Positions 7,682-15,557 of a stretch of DNA of 64,000 nt are shown one piece after another. Origin of the DNA: Streptomyces sp. DSM 110735 (lineage in GTDB: Bacteria; Actinomycetota; Actinomycetes; Streptomycetales; Streptomycetaceae). The position numbers and the translations under genes were made by a program. Below the pieces are notes generated by a model, which worked only from the letters and a program-made list of their open reading frames with translations, was not told the DNA's origin and did no database searches. Positions within the stretch are counted from its first letter, which is position 1, and each line of letters opens with the position of its first letter. The DNA lies in the NCBI RefSeq assembly GCF_016482685.1, contig NZ_JACYHF010000018.1, forward strand, positions 1-64,000. Reading direction: 5' to 3'.

Positions 7682-8905
7682 ATGAGCTACCGCTTCAACG
7701 AGAACGACCAGTTCAACTACGAGGTCCTGCTCGCCCTCGGCTCGGTGTGGCGGCGCGGCGCCGACCCGGGCGAGGTGCTGACCACCGCCGCGGGGGTGGC
7801 CGACGGGGACGGCGCGGCGTGGTTCGACGCCTGGACGGATCTCGGGCACCGGGTCGCGGAGGACGCCGACCGCTGCGCGGCGACCGGGCATCCGCTCAGC
7901 GCCCGCGCCGCCTGGCTGCGCGCGGCGGGCTACTTCGGCACCGCGCTGGTCGCCGCCGACGCGATCGGGGACGACGGCGGGAAGCGGGCGGCCGAGGTCT
8001 TCGCGGAGCACCGCGCCTGCCTCGACCGCTTTCTGCACGCCTGCGACCCGCCCGCCGAGCGGGTCGCGATCCCCTACGAGGACACGACGCTGCCGGGCTA
8101 CCTGGTCAGCCCGCCCGGCGCGGAGGACGACGCCCCGCTGCCGACCCTGATCGTCAACAACGGCAGCGACGGCCCGCTGACCGCCGCCTGGACCCTGCTC
8201 GGCGCGCCCGCCGTGGAGCGCGGCTACCGCGTCCTGCTCTTCGACGGACCCGGGCAGCAGTCGATGCTCTTCGAGCGCGGGGTGACCTTCCGGCCCGACT
8301 GGGAGAACGTCATCACCCCGGTCGTCGACTACCTCCTCCTGCGCCCCGACGTGGACCCGCGCCGACTGGCGCTGGCGGGGATCAGCCAGGGCGGCTACTG
8401 GGTGCCGCGCGCGCTCGCCTTCGAGCAGCGCATCGCCGCCGCCGTCGCGGACCCGGGGGTGGTGCGGGTGTGCGATAGCTGGTGGCAGCACCTCGGTCCC
8501 GATCTGCGCGGGCTGTGGGAGTCGGGGGACCGGGACGCGTTCGACGCGATCATCGGGGAGGCGCTGGAGCAGAGCCCGTCGCTGGCGGCGATGTGGCGGT
8601 GGCGGGCACGGCCGTACGGCATCGACACGCCGTACGACCTGCTGACCGAGGTGGCGCGGTACGACCTCATGCCGGTCCTCGACCGGATCACCACCCCGCT
8701 GCTGATCACCGACCCCGAGGGCGAGCACTTCTGGCCGGGCGCCTCCCGGCGGCTGTACGACGCGCTGCCCGGTCCCAAGTGGCTGGTCCGCTTCACCGAG
8801 GAGGAGGGGGCGCATCTGCACTGCGAGCCGCTGGGGCGGGCACTGTTCGAGCAGCGGATCTTCAACTGGCTGGACGCGCGGCTGGGGACTCCGGCGCGGA
8901 TCTGA
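7682..8905 (+). CDS. Alpha/beta hydrolase (esterase/dipeptidyl-peptidase-like)
   Basis: 407 residues; ATG 7682 follows GGGAGCAG. The helical N-terminal cap (about 1-125: FNYEVLLALGSVWRRGADPGEV) and the C-terminal hydrolase fold resemble the family that includes 2,6-dihydropseudooxynicotine hydrolase and FrsA-like proteins. The nucleophile elbow is GISQGGYWVPRAL (Ser about 238). The acid is probably in LLITDPEGEHFWPG and the base His in EEGAHLHCE near the C-terminus. An oxyanion-type motif IVNNGSDGP precedes the elbow. Substrate unknown; probably cytoplasmic, since no signal peptide is seen. It is the only gene of its strand before the DUF805 gene and has no evident pathway neighbours. Confidence 0.88.
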   Translation: MSYRFNENDQFNYEVLLALGSVWRRGADPGEVLTTAAGVADGDGAAWFDAWTDLGHRVAEDADRCAATGHPLSARAAWLRAAGYFGTALVAADAIGDDGGKRAAEVFAEHRACLDRFLHACDPPAERVAIPYEDTTLPGYLVSPPGAEDDAPLPTLIVNNGSDGPLTAAWTLLGAPAVERGYRVLLFDGPGQQSMLFERGVTFRPDWENVITPVVDYLLLRPDVDPRRLALAGISQGGYWVPRALAFEQRIAAAVADPGVVRVCDSWWQHLGPDLRGLWESGDRDAFDAIIGEALEQSPSLAAMWRWRARPYGIDTPYDLLTEVARYDLMPVLDRITTPLLITDPEGEHFWPGASRRLYDALPGPKWLVRFTEEEGAHLHCEPLGRALFEQRIFNWLDARLGTPARI

Positions 8906-9058
8906 AACCGGATGCCGATCGCCATATTCGGACGTTGATCACGATCAAGGACACAGCCGGATAACCATATTGATCCGGACACGCCAACCTATGGCGCTCG
9001 ACCACGGCCCACTGCTTCCATGGAGGCCGAAAACCAGAACCTTCGCTGGGGGGCGAGT

Positions 9059-9412
9059 ATGCACTGGTACGTCGACGTCCTGAAGAAGTACGCCGTCTTC
9101 ACCGGCCGCGCACGGCGGCAGGAATACTGGATGTTCTTCCTGGTCAACCTGATCATCGCGATCGTCCTGTCGATCATCGGGCGGGCCATCGGCACCATGG
9201 TCATCAGTTGGATCTACAGCCTGGCCCTCTTCCTGCCCGGTCTCGGCGTCGCCGTCCGCCGCCTCCACGACACCGGCCGCTCCGGCTGGTTCGTCCTCAT
9301 CGGCCTGATCCCCTTCATCGGCTGGATCATCCTGATCGTCTTCCTGGCCCAGGAGGGCCGCCCGGAACCCAACGAACACGGCCCGAACCCGAAGTACGCA
9401 CCCGCGGTCTGA
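9059..9412 (+). CDS. DUF805 small membrane protein
   Basis: 117 residues. The start MHWYVDVLKKYAVFTGRARR is the conserved DUF805 N-terminus, and GGGGCGAG lies just before ATG 9059; the in-frame ATG at 9020 is rejected because its extra 13 residues are not family-like. Helices are visible in WMFFLVNLIIAIVLSIIG, WIYSLALFLPGLGVAV and WFVLIGLIPFIGWIILIVFLA, with the family motif RRLHDTGRSGW between the second and third. Function is unknown; DUF805 proteins are stress- or phage-linked in some bacteria, but nothing here proves a role. It stands alone with its own terminator. Confidence 0.9.
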   Translation: MHWYVDVLKKYAVFTGRARRQEYWMFFLVNLIIAIVLSIIGRAIGTMVISWIYSLALFLPGLGVAVRRLHDTGRSGWFVLIGLIPFIGWIILIVFLAQEGRPEPNEHGPNPKYAPAV

Positions 9413-9430
9413 CGCCTCACCCGTCCGCGA

Positions 9431-9467
9431 GGAAGGGGCCCACCGGAATCTCCGGCGGGCCCCTTCC
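9431..9467 (+). terminator. Terminator after DUF805 gene
   Basis: Inverted repeat GGAAGGGGCCC/GGGCCCCTTCC with a further CCGG/CCGG inner pair and a small loop, 18 bp past the stop. Confidence 0.85.
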
Positions 9468-9604
9468 TCGCGCCGCACGCCACCCTCAAGTTCCCCTCAG
9501 AAACAAGCGCGTTCACTTGTAGTGAGCATGACGTACCCCTAGCGTCACGGGTGTCCGCCCCTGACCAAGGCGGGCGACGGAACACTCACGAGGGGGAAGC
9601 ACAT

Positions 9605-10267
9605 ATGAGTTTCGGCATGGGCCGAACAGCCGTCGCGTCCGGCACCGCACTCCTGATCTGCCTGGGAACCACCGGTACCGCGGCCGCGGAGGAGGAGCCT
9701 CCGGCACCGACGGCCTCCGGCCCGGAACAGGCGGTGGAAACCGGCGAGGGGGTGGCACAGGACGACACCGACATCAATGACCGGGCCGACTGGGAGAGCG
9801 ACGAGCCCGGCGGCGTGGTGAATCCCCGCTACTGCGACGGCCCGCAGACGTGGATCGAGATCACGTCGAAGAAGAACTATCACGTGGCGTCCTGGTGGAA
9901 CGGCACGAAGTACAAGGACGGCCCCGGCGGCAGCATGACCGTCAGTGTCACCAGAGCCGGCACCATCTCCATGGAGATCTCGGCCGGCGAAGAGGCTGAG
10001 GCCAGCGTGGTGGTGGCGAAGGCGAAGGTCAGCATCAGTGCCAAGATCGCCGCGAGTGTGTCGGTGACGACCGGGCACACCTACACCCACGAGATCGCCA
10101 AGAAGAAGTACGGCCACCTCCAATACGGTTCGTGGGGCTACAAGGTCGGCTGGACCAAGTACCGGCGCAAGGGCAACGGCTGCGGCAGCCCGACGGTCGT
10201 GACCAGTGGTACGGCCACGCTTCCGACGAAGGAGACGGGCTGGAAGTACTGGGAGACGTCGTCATGA
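9605..10267 (+). CDS. Secreted protein with long alternating beta-strand segment, unknown function
   Basis: 220 residues; ATG 9605 is preceded by GAGGGGGAAG. Sec signal peptide: RTAVASGTALLICLGTTG then AAAEEE, so cleavage is probably after AAA near residue 27. An acidic linker (30-65) is followed by a Ser/Thr/Val-rich stretch with strict polar-apolar alternation (about 105-165, e.g. ASVVVAKAKVSISAKIAASV), then HTYTHEIAKKKYGHLQYGS and a Gly/Trp/Lys-rich end. Two cysteines remain in the mature protein. From memory, this arrangement occurs in uncharacterised Streptomyces exported proteins and resembles the membrane-inserting segment of aerolysin/ETX-MTX2 toxins; that link is inference only. Lys codons are frequent, and base composition looks less G+C-rich than the neighbours. 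The stop overlaps the next start (ATGA). Confidence 0.8.
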   Translation: MSFGMGRTAVASGTALLICLGTTGTAAAEEEPPAPTASGPEQAVETGEGVAQDDTDINDRADWESDEPGGVVNPRYCDGPQTWIEITSKKNYHVASWWNGTKYKDGPGGSMTVSVTRAGTISMEISAGEEAEASVVVAKAKVSISAKIAASVSVTTGHTYTHEIAKKKYGHLQYGSWGYKVGWTKYRRKGNGCGSPTVVTSGTATLPTKETGWKYWETSS

Positions 10268-10740
10268 GGGCGCGGGGAGCATGGGTCCTCGTGGTGATGC
10301 TGGTGCCTGTGTGCCTGACGGGGTGTACGTCCGGTACCGGCGACGCGGGCGAGCCGCAGCACCGGGCGACCGCGTCCGCGCGGCCGGGCCGGACACCGGC
10401 GGGTGAGAAGAAGCTCGCGGCGCAGGCGCAGGCGGCGCTCGACGCGGTCAGCGCCCAGGACGCGTCCGCGGTCGAGTCGGGCGTGGAGCGCGTCTCCGAG
10501 GGTATTCACACCGAGCCCGGCACCCGGTCGGGAGGCGTCTACAAGCTCACCGTCGTCTGTGCCGGACAGGGCACGGCCAGGATCACGTTCACGCCGGGCA
10601 AGCAGGCGCGGGCGAAGGCCGTACCGTGCGATCGGTCCGAGGTCTTCGAACGCTTCACGGGGACGCGGGGCGTGCGGATCGACGTCGACGGCGACGCCGG
10701 GGCGACCGGCATGATCGCCTGGCGGATCAACAGAGTATGA
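10264..10740 (+). CDS. Lipoprotein, unknown function
   Basis: 158 residues. The signal peptide MRARGAWVLVVMLVPVCLTGC ends in a lipobox (LTGC), so Cys21 should be lipidated and the protein held on the outer face of the membrane. The mature part starts with a flexible Thr/Arg/Pro linker, then a helical stretch (KKLAAQAQAALDAVSAQDAS) and a small beta domain with two cysteines (LTVVCAG, KAVPCDR). Its ATG overlaps the stop of the secreted-protein gene by 4 nt, so the two are translated together. An immunity or partner role for the secreted protein is possible but not shown by the sequence. Confidence 0.82.
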   Translation: MRARGAWVLVVMLVPVCLTGCTSGTGDAGEPQHRATASARPGRTPAGEKKLAAQAQAALDAVSAQDASAVESGVERVSEGIHTEPGTRSGGVYKLTVVCAGQGTARITFTPGKQARAKAVPCDRSEVFERFTGTRGVRIDVDGDAGATGMIAWRINRV

Positions 10741-10742
10741 GC

Positions 10743-10779
10743 CTCCGTCGCCCCGGCCTCTGCCGCCGGGGCGACGGAG
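10743..10779. terminator. Bidirectional terminator between convergent genes
   Basis: Perfect 15-bp inverted repeat CTCCGTCGCCCCGGC/GCCGGGGCGACGGAG with a 7-nt loop, in the 45-bp gap between the lipoprotein gene (+) and the Mrr-TerD gene (-). Confidence 0.9.
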
Positions 10780-10785
10780 CCCGTC

Positions 10786-12840
10786 TCACTCCACCGCGAT
10801 CCCGTGGTCCGCGAGGAGGGCTGCCAGGCCGGTCGGGTAGCCGGGGCCGCCCAGGACGAAGTCCCAGTCGCCGGTGGGGCGGCGGCGGAAGGAGCCGAGG
10901 ACCAGGGCGGTTTCGCCGGGGCGGCCCTCGGAGACCTCCAGGCGGCCGAGTTCGGTGAGGGCGGGGTCGAGGAGGCGGATCACGGGGGACGTGAAGCCCG
11001 AGAGGTCGGCGTGGGGGTCGGTCTCGGGGTCGACCGCCGCGACGAGGACCAGGCGGTCCGCCTCGGCGGGCAGGGCGTCGAAGGAGACGCGGACGGCGGC
11101 CTTGTCCGGAGGCGGGGCGGGGACCGAGCGGACCGAACCGTCCGGGGTGGCGGGGTTGTTGAAGAACACGAAGTGGTCGTCGCTCAGCACGCGGGCGCCC
11201 GCGCAGACCAGCGCGCACACGTCCAGGGCGACCTCGCCGGACCAGGACATGCCCAGCACGTTGTAGTCGCCGAGCGGTTCGGCGGCGGGGCGGGGCGCGC
11301 GCTCGCCGAGCCGGCCGCGCAGTCCGTGGCGGTGCAGCAGATCGACCAGTTCGGGTCCCGGGATCAGCTCCAGGGGCTTGCCCTGGGCGAAAGTGTGCGA
11401 CCCGGGGCCGAAGCCCGAGGTGGTGACGAGGACGCCCTTGTTCGCGCCGGTGTCCTGCACGGTCCCGTACAGATCCCGCACCGCCGTCGGCGGGACCGTG
11501 TTGCGGTACCGCTTCACCTGCACGACGATCTGCCCGCCCCGGATCGGGGTGGGGTCGACGGCGTGCACGTCCACCCCGCCGTCGCCGGACCGCTCGGTCG
11601 TCACCGCCTCCATGCCCATGGCCCGGAACAGCTCCGCCACCAGCGACTCGAAGGCGATCGGGTCCATCTCGTAGAGGTCCGGCTCCTCACCGGTGTCCGA
11701 CTCGCCGGTGTAGGACCGCTCGTCGGACCCGGTGCGCACGTCCTCCGGTCTACGGCCCGGTCGTACCGCCACGAGCTGGTCCGGGCGCGCCGACAGCCGC
11801 CCCTTCAGCGCCTCCGTCAGACAGCTCACCGGGTCGACCTGGGCGAGATGGAGACCGGTGAAGGTGGCCTTCGGCGCCATGACCGTCGCCAGGCAGATCA
11901 GCGCCTGCCGACCGGTCGCCGGGTCGTGGTCGTCCACCACGCCGTTCACCGCGACCGAGTCGAGCGCCTCGAACTCGTCGGCGGCGAAGACCTGTTGGGC
12001 GGCAAGGAGCAGGCACTGCGCGAGCACCTCGCGGTACAGCGTCCGCCGCTGCCCCACCGGACGCGGTGTCTCCTTCTCCTGGTCCAACGTGGGCATGTAC
12101 CGCACCGACTTCGCCTCCGGCACCACGGCGAACCCCGGCAACTCCCAGTCCAGCACGAGCTGTCGGGCCACCGGGTCGTACGCCGCGCGCGGCACGCACG
12201 GGAAACCGCCGGGCCACGCGGTGGAAGCGCGCAGCGCGGCGCTGAAGTACGCGACCACCGCATCCGGTTCACCCCGCCGCACGCTCTCGGCAGCCTCCGC
12301 GACCCCGGCGTTGTGCCGCCGCACCTCCGCGAGCCGGACGGCGACCCGCTGCTCGTACTCCCGCCGGTGTACGGCGAGTTGGAGCTGACGCCGGGACTCC
12401 GCCGCCTGCGCCGCGAACCAGTCGTGCTCGAACCGGGTGTGCGCGTCCGCCTCCGCCTGCGCCCGCTGCGCCGCCGTCCAAGCGCCCCGCGCCGCCCGGT
12501 ACTGCTCCCGGTCCGGCATCCGCACCGGCCACCCCAGCGGCCCAGGATCGAACGGCTCGACCTCCTCGGACCGCATCAGCCGCGCCACCCGGAACACCGG
12601 CGCCCCGCACCCGGCGGCCAGCAGCCCCCGCAGCGCGGTCACCCGCGCCTCCAGCTCCTCGGTACGCCGCCGCGCCTCCGCCTGCCGGAACTCCCGCTGG
12701 CTCTGCGCGACTTCCCGCTCCCGGGCCCGGTCCTGCCGCTCCCTCTCCCGCTCCCGCCGCGCCTCGTCCTCACGCCGACGCTGCTCCTGCCGCTGCGCCT
12801 CCGCCCAGACCCCCGCCAGACCAGCAGACCGACGCCCCAT
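10786..12840 (-). CDS. Mrr-type restriction endonuclease domain fused to TerD domain
   Basis: 684 residues; ATG 12840 with GGAGG 8 nt upstream. Three parts are visible. (1) Residues about 10-75 form a highly charged Arg/Glu/Gln coiled coil (RQEQRRREDEARRERERERQ), followed by a mixed middle region to about 330. (2) About 390-505 is a PD-(D/E)xK fold of the Mrr_cat type: FESLVAELFRAMGMEAVTTE, GDGGVDVHA and IVVQVKRYR supply the D...QxK active site, then VLVTTSGF. (3) About 520-684 is a TerD domain: YNVLGMSWSGEVALDVCALV, DDHFVFFNNPATPDGSV, RVSFDALPAEADRLVLVAAVD. TerD domains bind calcium and belong to the tellurite/stress systems that comparative genomics links to phage defence and DNA processing. 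No terABCE genes are adjacent. Likely role: nucleic-acid cleavage controlled by a Ca-responsive domain (inference). Confidence 0.88.
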   Translation of the reverse strand: MGRRSAGLAGVWAEAQRQEQRRREDEARRERERERQDRAREREVAQSQREFRQAEARRRTEELEARVTALRGLLAAGCGAPVFRVARLMRSEEVEPFDPGPLGWPVRMPDREQYRAARGAWTAAQRAQAEADAHTRFEHDWFAAQAAESRRQLQLAVHRREYEQRVAVRLAEVRRHNAGVAEAAESVRRGEPDAVVAYFSAALRASTAWPGGFPCVPRAAYDPVARQLVLDWELPGFAVVPEAKSVRYMPTLDQEKETPRPVGQRRTLYREVLAQCLLLAAQQVFAADEFEALDSVAVNGVVDDHDPATGRQALICLATVMAPKATFTGLHLAQVDPVSCLTEALKGRLSARPDQLVAVRPGRRPEDVRTGSDERSYTGESDTGEEPDLYEMDPIAFESLVAELFRAMGMEAVTTERSGDGGVDVHAVDPTPIRGGQIVVQVKRYRNTVPPTAVRDLYGTVQDTGANKGVLVTTSGFGPGSHTFAQGKPLELIPGPELVDLLHRHGLRGRLGERAPRPAAEPLGDYNVLGMSWSGEVALDVCALVCAGARVLSDDHFVFFNNPATPDGSVRSVPAPPPDKAAVRVSFDALPAEADRLVLVAAVDPETDPHADLSGFTSPVIRLLDPALTELGRLEVSEGRPGETALVLGSFRRRPTGDWDFVLGGPGYPTGLAALLADHGIAVE

Positions 12841-13000
12841 CCCCCAGCCCTCCCCCACACACCGGCTGCCCCCAACCGGACGTAACCGGACGACCTTATC
12901 CACCCGACCCGGTCCCGCACATCCACTTGCACCACGGATGTACCGAACCACGCTCCAGCACCGGCCCCGGGCAGTCCTCCGGCAGGGGGGCGGCCGTCGA

Positions 13001-13402
13001 TCACGGCCTCAAGCGTGAACTGGACGTAGCGCAGATACCCGCGCACGTCGCGGTCCTGTACCGGGCGCGCACGCGATCGTCCCCGATGGAGAGCAGATCG
13101 GTCTGCATGCCCCGCCTGACCGAACCGAGAGCCGCCGCGCAGCGTTCACGGGCCACCGGGCTGAACCGGGGCTCCTCCAGCGCGAGATCCGGCAGCGACG
13201 GCAGCCACGCGTACAGATCCGCGAGCCGCTCCAACAGCCGCTGCGCCGCCTCGGCCGAACGCTGCCGCGCCCACCGCCGACGAGCCGAGACCCCAGCGGC
13301 AGCCGTCTGCCAGCGCGCCACATGCACGGTGATGGCTCCGCCGGTCACCGTTCCCACCAGCGCGCCGACCGCTTGGCCCGCCAGATCCGCCAGGCTGCCC
13401 AT
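13001..13402 (-). pseudogene. Frameshifted gene for small membrane-anchored protein, unknown function
   Basis: The open frame gives 133 residues: an N-terminal hydrophobic Gly/Ala helix (LADLAGQAVGALVGTVTGGAITV), then a helical Arg/Ala/Leu-rich domain. The last 15 residues (TATCAGICATSSSRLRP) look like out-of-frame translation. Inserting one C next to the TAC codon at 13058-13060 switches to a frame reading RYQDRDVRGYLRYVQFTLEAVIDGRP, which continues the helical pattern naturally. That frame stays open past 12840 into the next gene, so the true C-terminus is uncertain. Either the gene is decayed or there is a single-base sequence error. No ribosome site is clear before ATG 13402. No family recognised. 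Confidence 0.6.
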
Positions 13403-13436
13403 GGTTCAAGCCTGGGCAGCCGGCCCGTAACGCAAA

Positions 13437-13474
13437 CCCCCGCCGAAGAACCGCAGGGCGGTCTTCGGCGGGGG
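13437..13474 (-). terminator. Terminator of the TIGR03960 gene
   Basis: Inverted repeat CCCCCGCCGAAGA/TCTTCGGCGGGGG around a short GC-rich inner stem, 17 bp beyond the stop of the gene at 13492. Confidence 0.85.
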
Positions 13475-13491
13475 TGGGGGGACGGAGCGGG

Positions 13492-15453
13492 TCAGTGCGT
13501 GTGACCGCTTGACGCCGGGGTCGGGCCCGCGTTCTTCACGGCCAGGGGCAGGAGTTTCTTGCCCGTGGGGCCGATCTGGATGTGGGTGTCCATCTGGGGG
13601 CAGACGCCGCAGTCGAAGCAGGGGGTCCAGCGGCAGTCCTCGACCTCGGTCTCGTCGAGGGCGTCCTGCCAGTCCTCCCAGAGCCAGTCCTTGTCGAGAC
13701 CGGAGTCGAGGTGGTCCCAGGGGAGGACCTCCTCGTAGGTGCGCTCGCGGGTGGTGTACCAGTCGACGTCGATGCCGAAGGGGGCGAGCGCCTTGTCGGC
13801 GCAGGCCATCCAGCGGTCGTAGGAGAAGTGCTCGCGCCAGCCGTCGAAGCGGCCGCCGTCCTCGTAGACCGCGCGGATCACGGCGCCGGTGCGGCGGTCG
13901 CCGCGGGAGAGCAGGCCCTCGACGATGCCGGGCTTGCCGTCGTGGTAGCGGAAGCCGATGGAGCGGCCGTACTTCTTGTCGCCCCGGATCTTGTCGCGCA
14001 GCTTCTGCAGGCGGGCGTCGGTCTCCTCGGCGGAGAGCTGCGGCGCCCACTGGAAGGGGGTGTGGGGCTTGGGGACGAAGCCGCCGATCGAGACCGTGCA
14101 GCGGATGTCGCCCGAGCCGGAGACCTCGCGACCCTTCTGGATCACGTGGGTCGCCATGTCGGCGATCTGGAGGACGTCCTCGTCGGTCTCGGTGGGCAGA
14201 CCGCACATGAAGTACAGCTTCACCTGACGCCAGCCGTTGCCGTAGGCGGTGGCGACCGTGCGGATCAGGTCCTCCTCCGAGACCATCTTGTTGATGACCT
14301 TGCGCATGCGCTCGGAGCCGCCCTCGGGGGCGAAGGTGAGACCGGAACGGCGGCCGTTGCGGGTCAGCTCGTTGGCCAGGTCGACGTTGAACGCGTCGAC
14401 ACGCGTCGAGGGCAGCGAGAGACCGATCTTGTCGTCCTCGTAGCGGTCCGCGAGCCCCTTGGCGATCTCACCGATCTCGGAGTGGTCCGCCGAGGAGAGG
14501 GAGAGGAGACCCACCTCCTCGAAGCCGGTCGCGTTCAGACCCTTCTCGACCATGTCACCGATACCGGTGATCGACCGCTCCCGCACCGGGCGCGTGATCA
14601 TGCCCGCCTGGCAGAAACGGCAGCCGCGCGTGCAGCCGCGGAAGATCTCGACCGACATGCGTTCGTGGACCGTCTCCGCCAGCGGCACCAGCGGCTGCTT
14701 CGGGTACGGCCACTCGTCCAGGTCCATGACCGTGTGCTTCGACACGCGCCACGGCACGCCCGAGCGGTTGGGGACGACGCGGGCGATACGGCCGTCGGGC
14801 AGGTACTCCACGTCGTAGAAGGCCGGGATGTACACCGCGCCCGTCTTCGCCAGGCGCAGCAGCACCTCCTCGCGGCCACCGGGGCGGCCCTCCGCCTTCC
14901 ACGTGCGGATGATCTCCGTCATGTCCAGCACGGCCTGCTCGCCGTCACCGATGATCGCCGCGTCGATGAAGTCCGCGATCGGCTCGGGGTTGAACGCCGC
15001 GTGGCCGCCCGCGAGGACGATCGGGTCGTCGAGCGTACGGTCCTTGGACTCCAGCGGGATGCCCGCGAGGTCCAGCGCCGTGAGCATGTTGGTGTAGCCC
15101 AGCTCGGTGGAGAAGGACAGCCCGAACACGTCGAACGCCTTCACCGGGCGGTGGCTGTCCACCGTGAACTGGGGCACCTTGTGCTCGCGCATCAGCTCCT
15201 CGAGGTCCGGCCACACGCTGTACGTGCGCTCGGCGAGGACGCCCTCCCGCTCGTTCAGCACCTCGTAGAGGATCATGACGCCCTGGTTGGGCAGACCGAC
15301 CTCGTACGCGTCCGGGTACATGAGGGCCCAGCGGACATCGCTGGTCTCCCACGGCTTCACGGTGGAGTTGAGCTCCCCGCCGACGTACTGGATCGGCTTC
15401 TGCACATGCGGGAGCAAAGCTTCGAGCTGCGGGAAGACCGACTCGACGGACAT
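13492..15453 (-). CDS. TIGR03960 B12-binding-type radical SAM protein
   Basis: 653 residues; ATG 15453 with GAAGG about 10 nt upstream. An N-terminal cobalamin-binding-like domain (about 40-200: WALMYPDAYEVGLPNQG, DVFGLSFSTELGYTN, VLAGGHAAFNPEP) precedes a radical-SAM barrel with the cluster motif CTRGCRFCQAG (Cys about 273, 277, 280). GGxR-type SAM and substrate motifs follow (LTFAPEGGSERMRKVINK). The C-terminus has a cysteine patch (CRWTPCFDCGVC) that may bind a further metal centre. The reaction is unknown. In most genomes this gene is next to or fused with a DUF2344 gene; here the partner lies 7.8 kb downstream on the same strand. Confidence 0.93.
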   Translation of the reverse strand: MSVESVFPQLEALLPHVQKPIQYVGGELNSTVKPWETSDVRWALMYPDAYEVGLPNQGVMILYEVLNEREGVLAERTYSVWPDLEELMREHKVPQFTVDSHRPVKAFDVFGLSFSTELGYTNMLTALDLAGIPLESKDRTLDDPIVLAGGHAAFNPEPIADFIDAAIIGDGEQAVLDMTEIIRTWKAEGRPGGREEVLLRLAKTGAVYIPAFYDVEYLPDGRIARVVPNRSGVPWRVSKHTVMDLDEWPYPKQPLVPLAETVHERMSVEIFRGCTRGCRFCQAGMITRPVRERSITGIGDMVEKGLNATGFEEVGLLSLSSADHSEIGEIAKGLADRYEDDKIGLSLPSTRVDAFNVDLANELTRNGRRSGLTFAPEGGSERMRKVINKMVSEEDLIRTVATAYGNGWRQVKLYFMCGLPTETDEDVLQIADMATHVIQKGREVSGSGDIRCTVSIGGFVPKPHTPFQWAPQLSAEETDARLQKLRDKIRGDKKYGRSIGFRYHDGKPGIVEGLLSRGDRRTGAVIRAVYEDGGRFDGWREHFSYDRWMACADKALAPFGIDVDWYTTRERTYEEVLPWDHLDSGLDKDWLWEDWQDALDETEVEDCRWTPCFDCGVCPQMDTHIQIGPTGKKLLPLAVKNAGPTPASSGHTH

Positions 15454-15557
15454 CGCGGCATTACCTTCGTGAGCTGACTGGGGGCGCCCCCGGCCAGAAG
15501 ACTGGGGGTGGGGGTGACCATCCAGCGTAACCCGGTCGGCGCAGTCCTCCGTACCGT

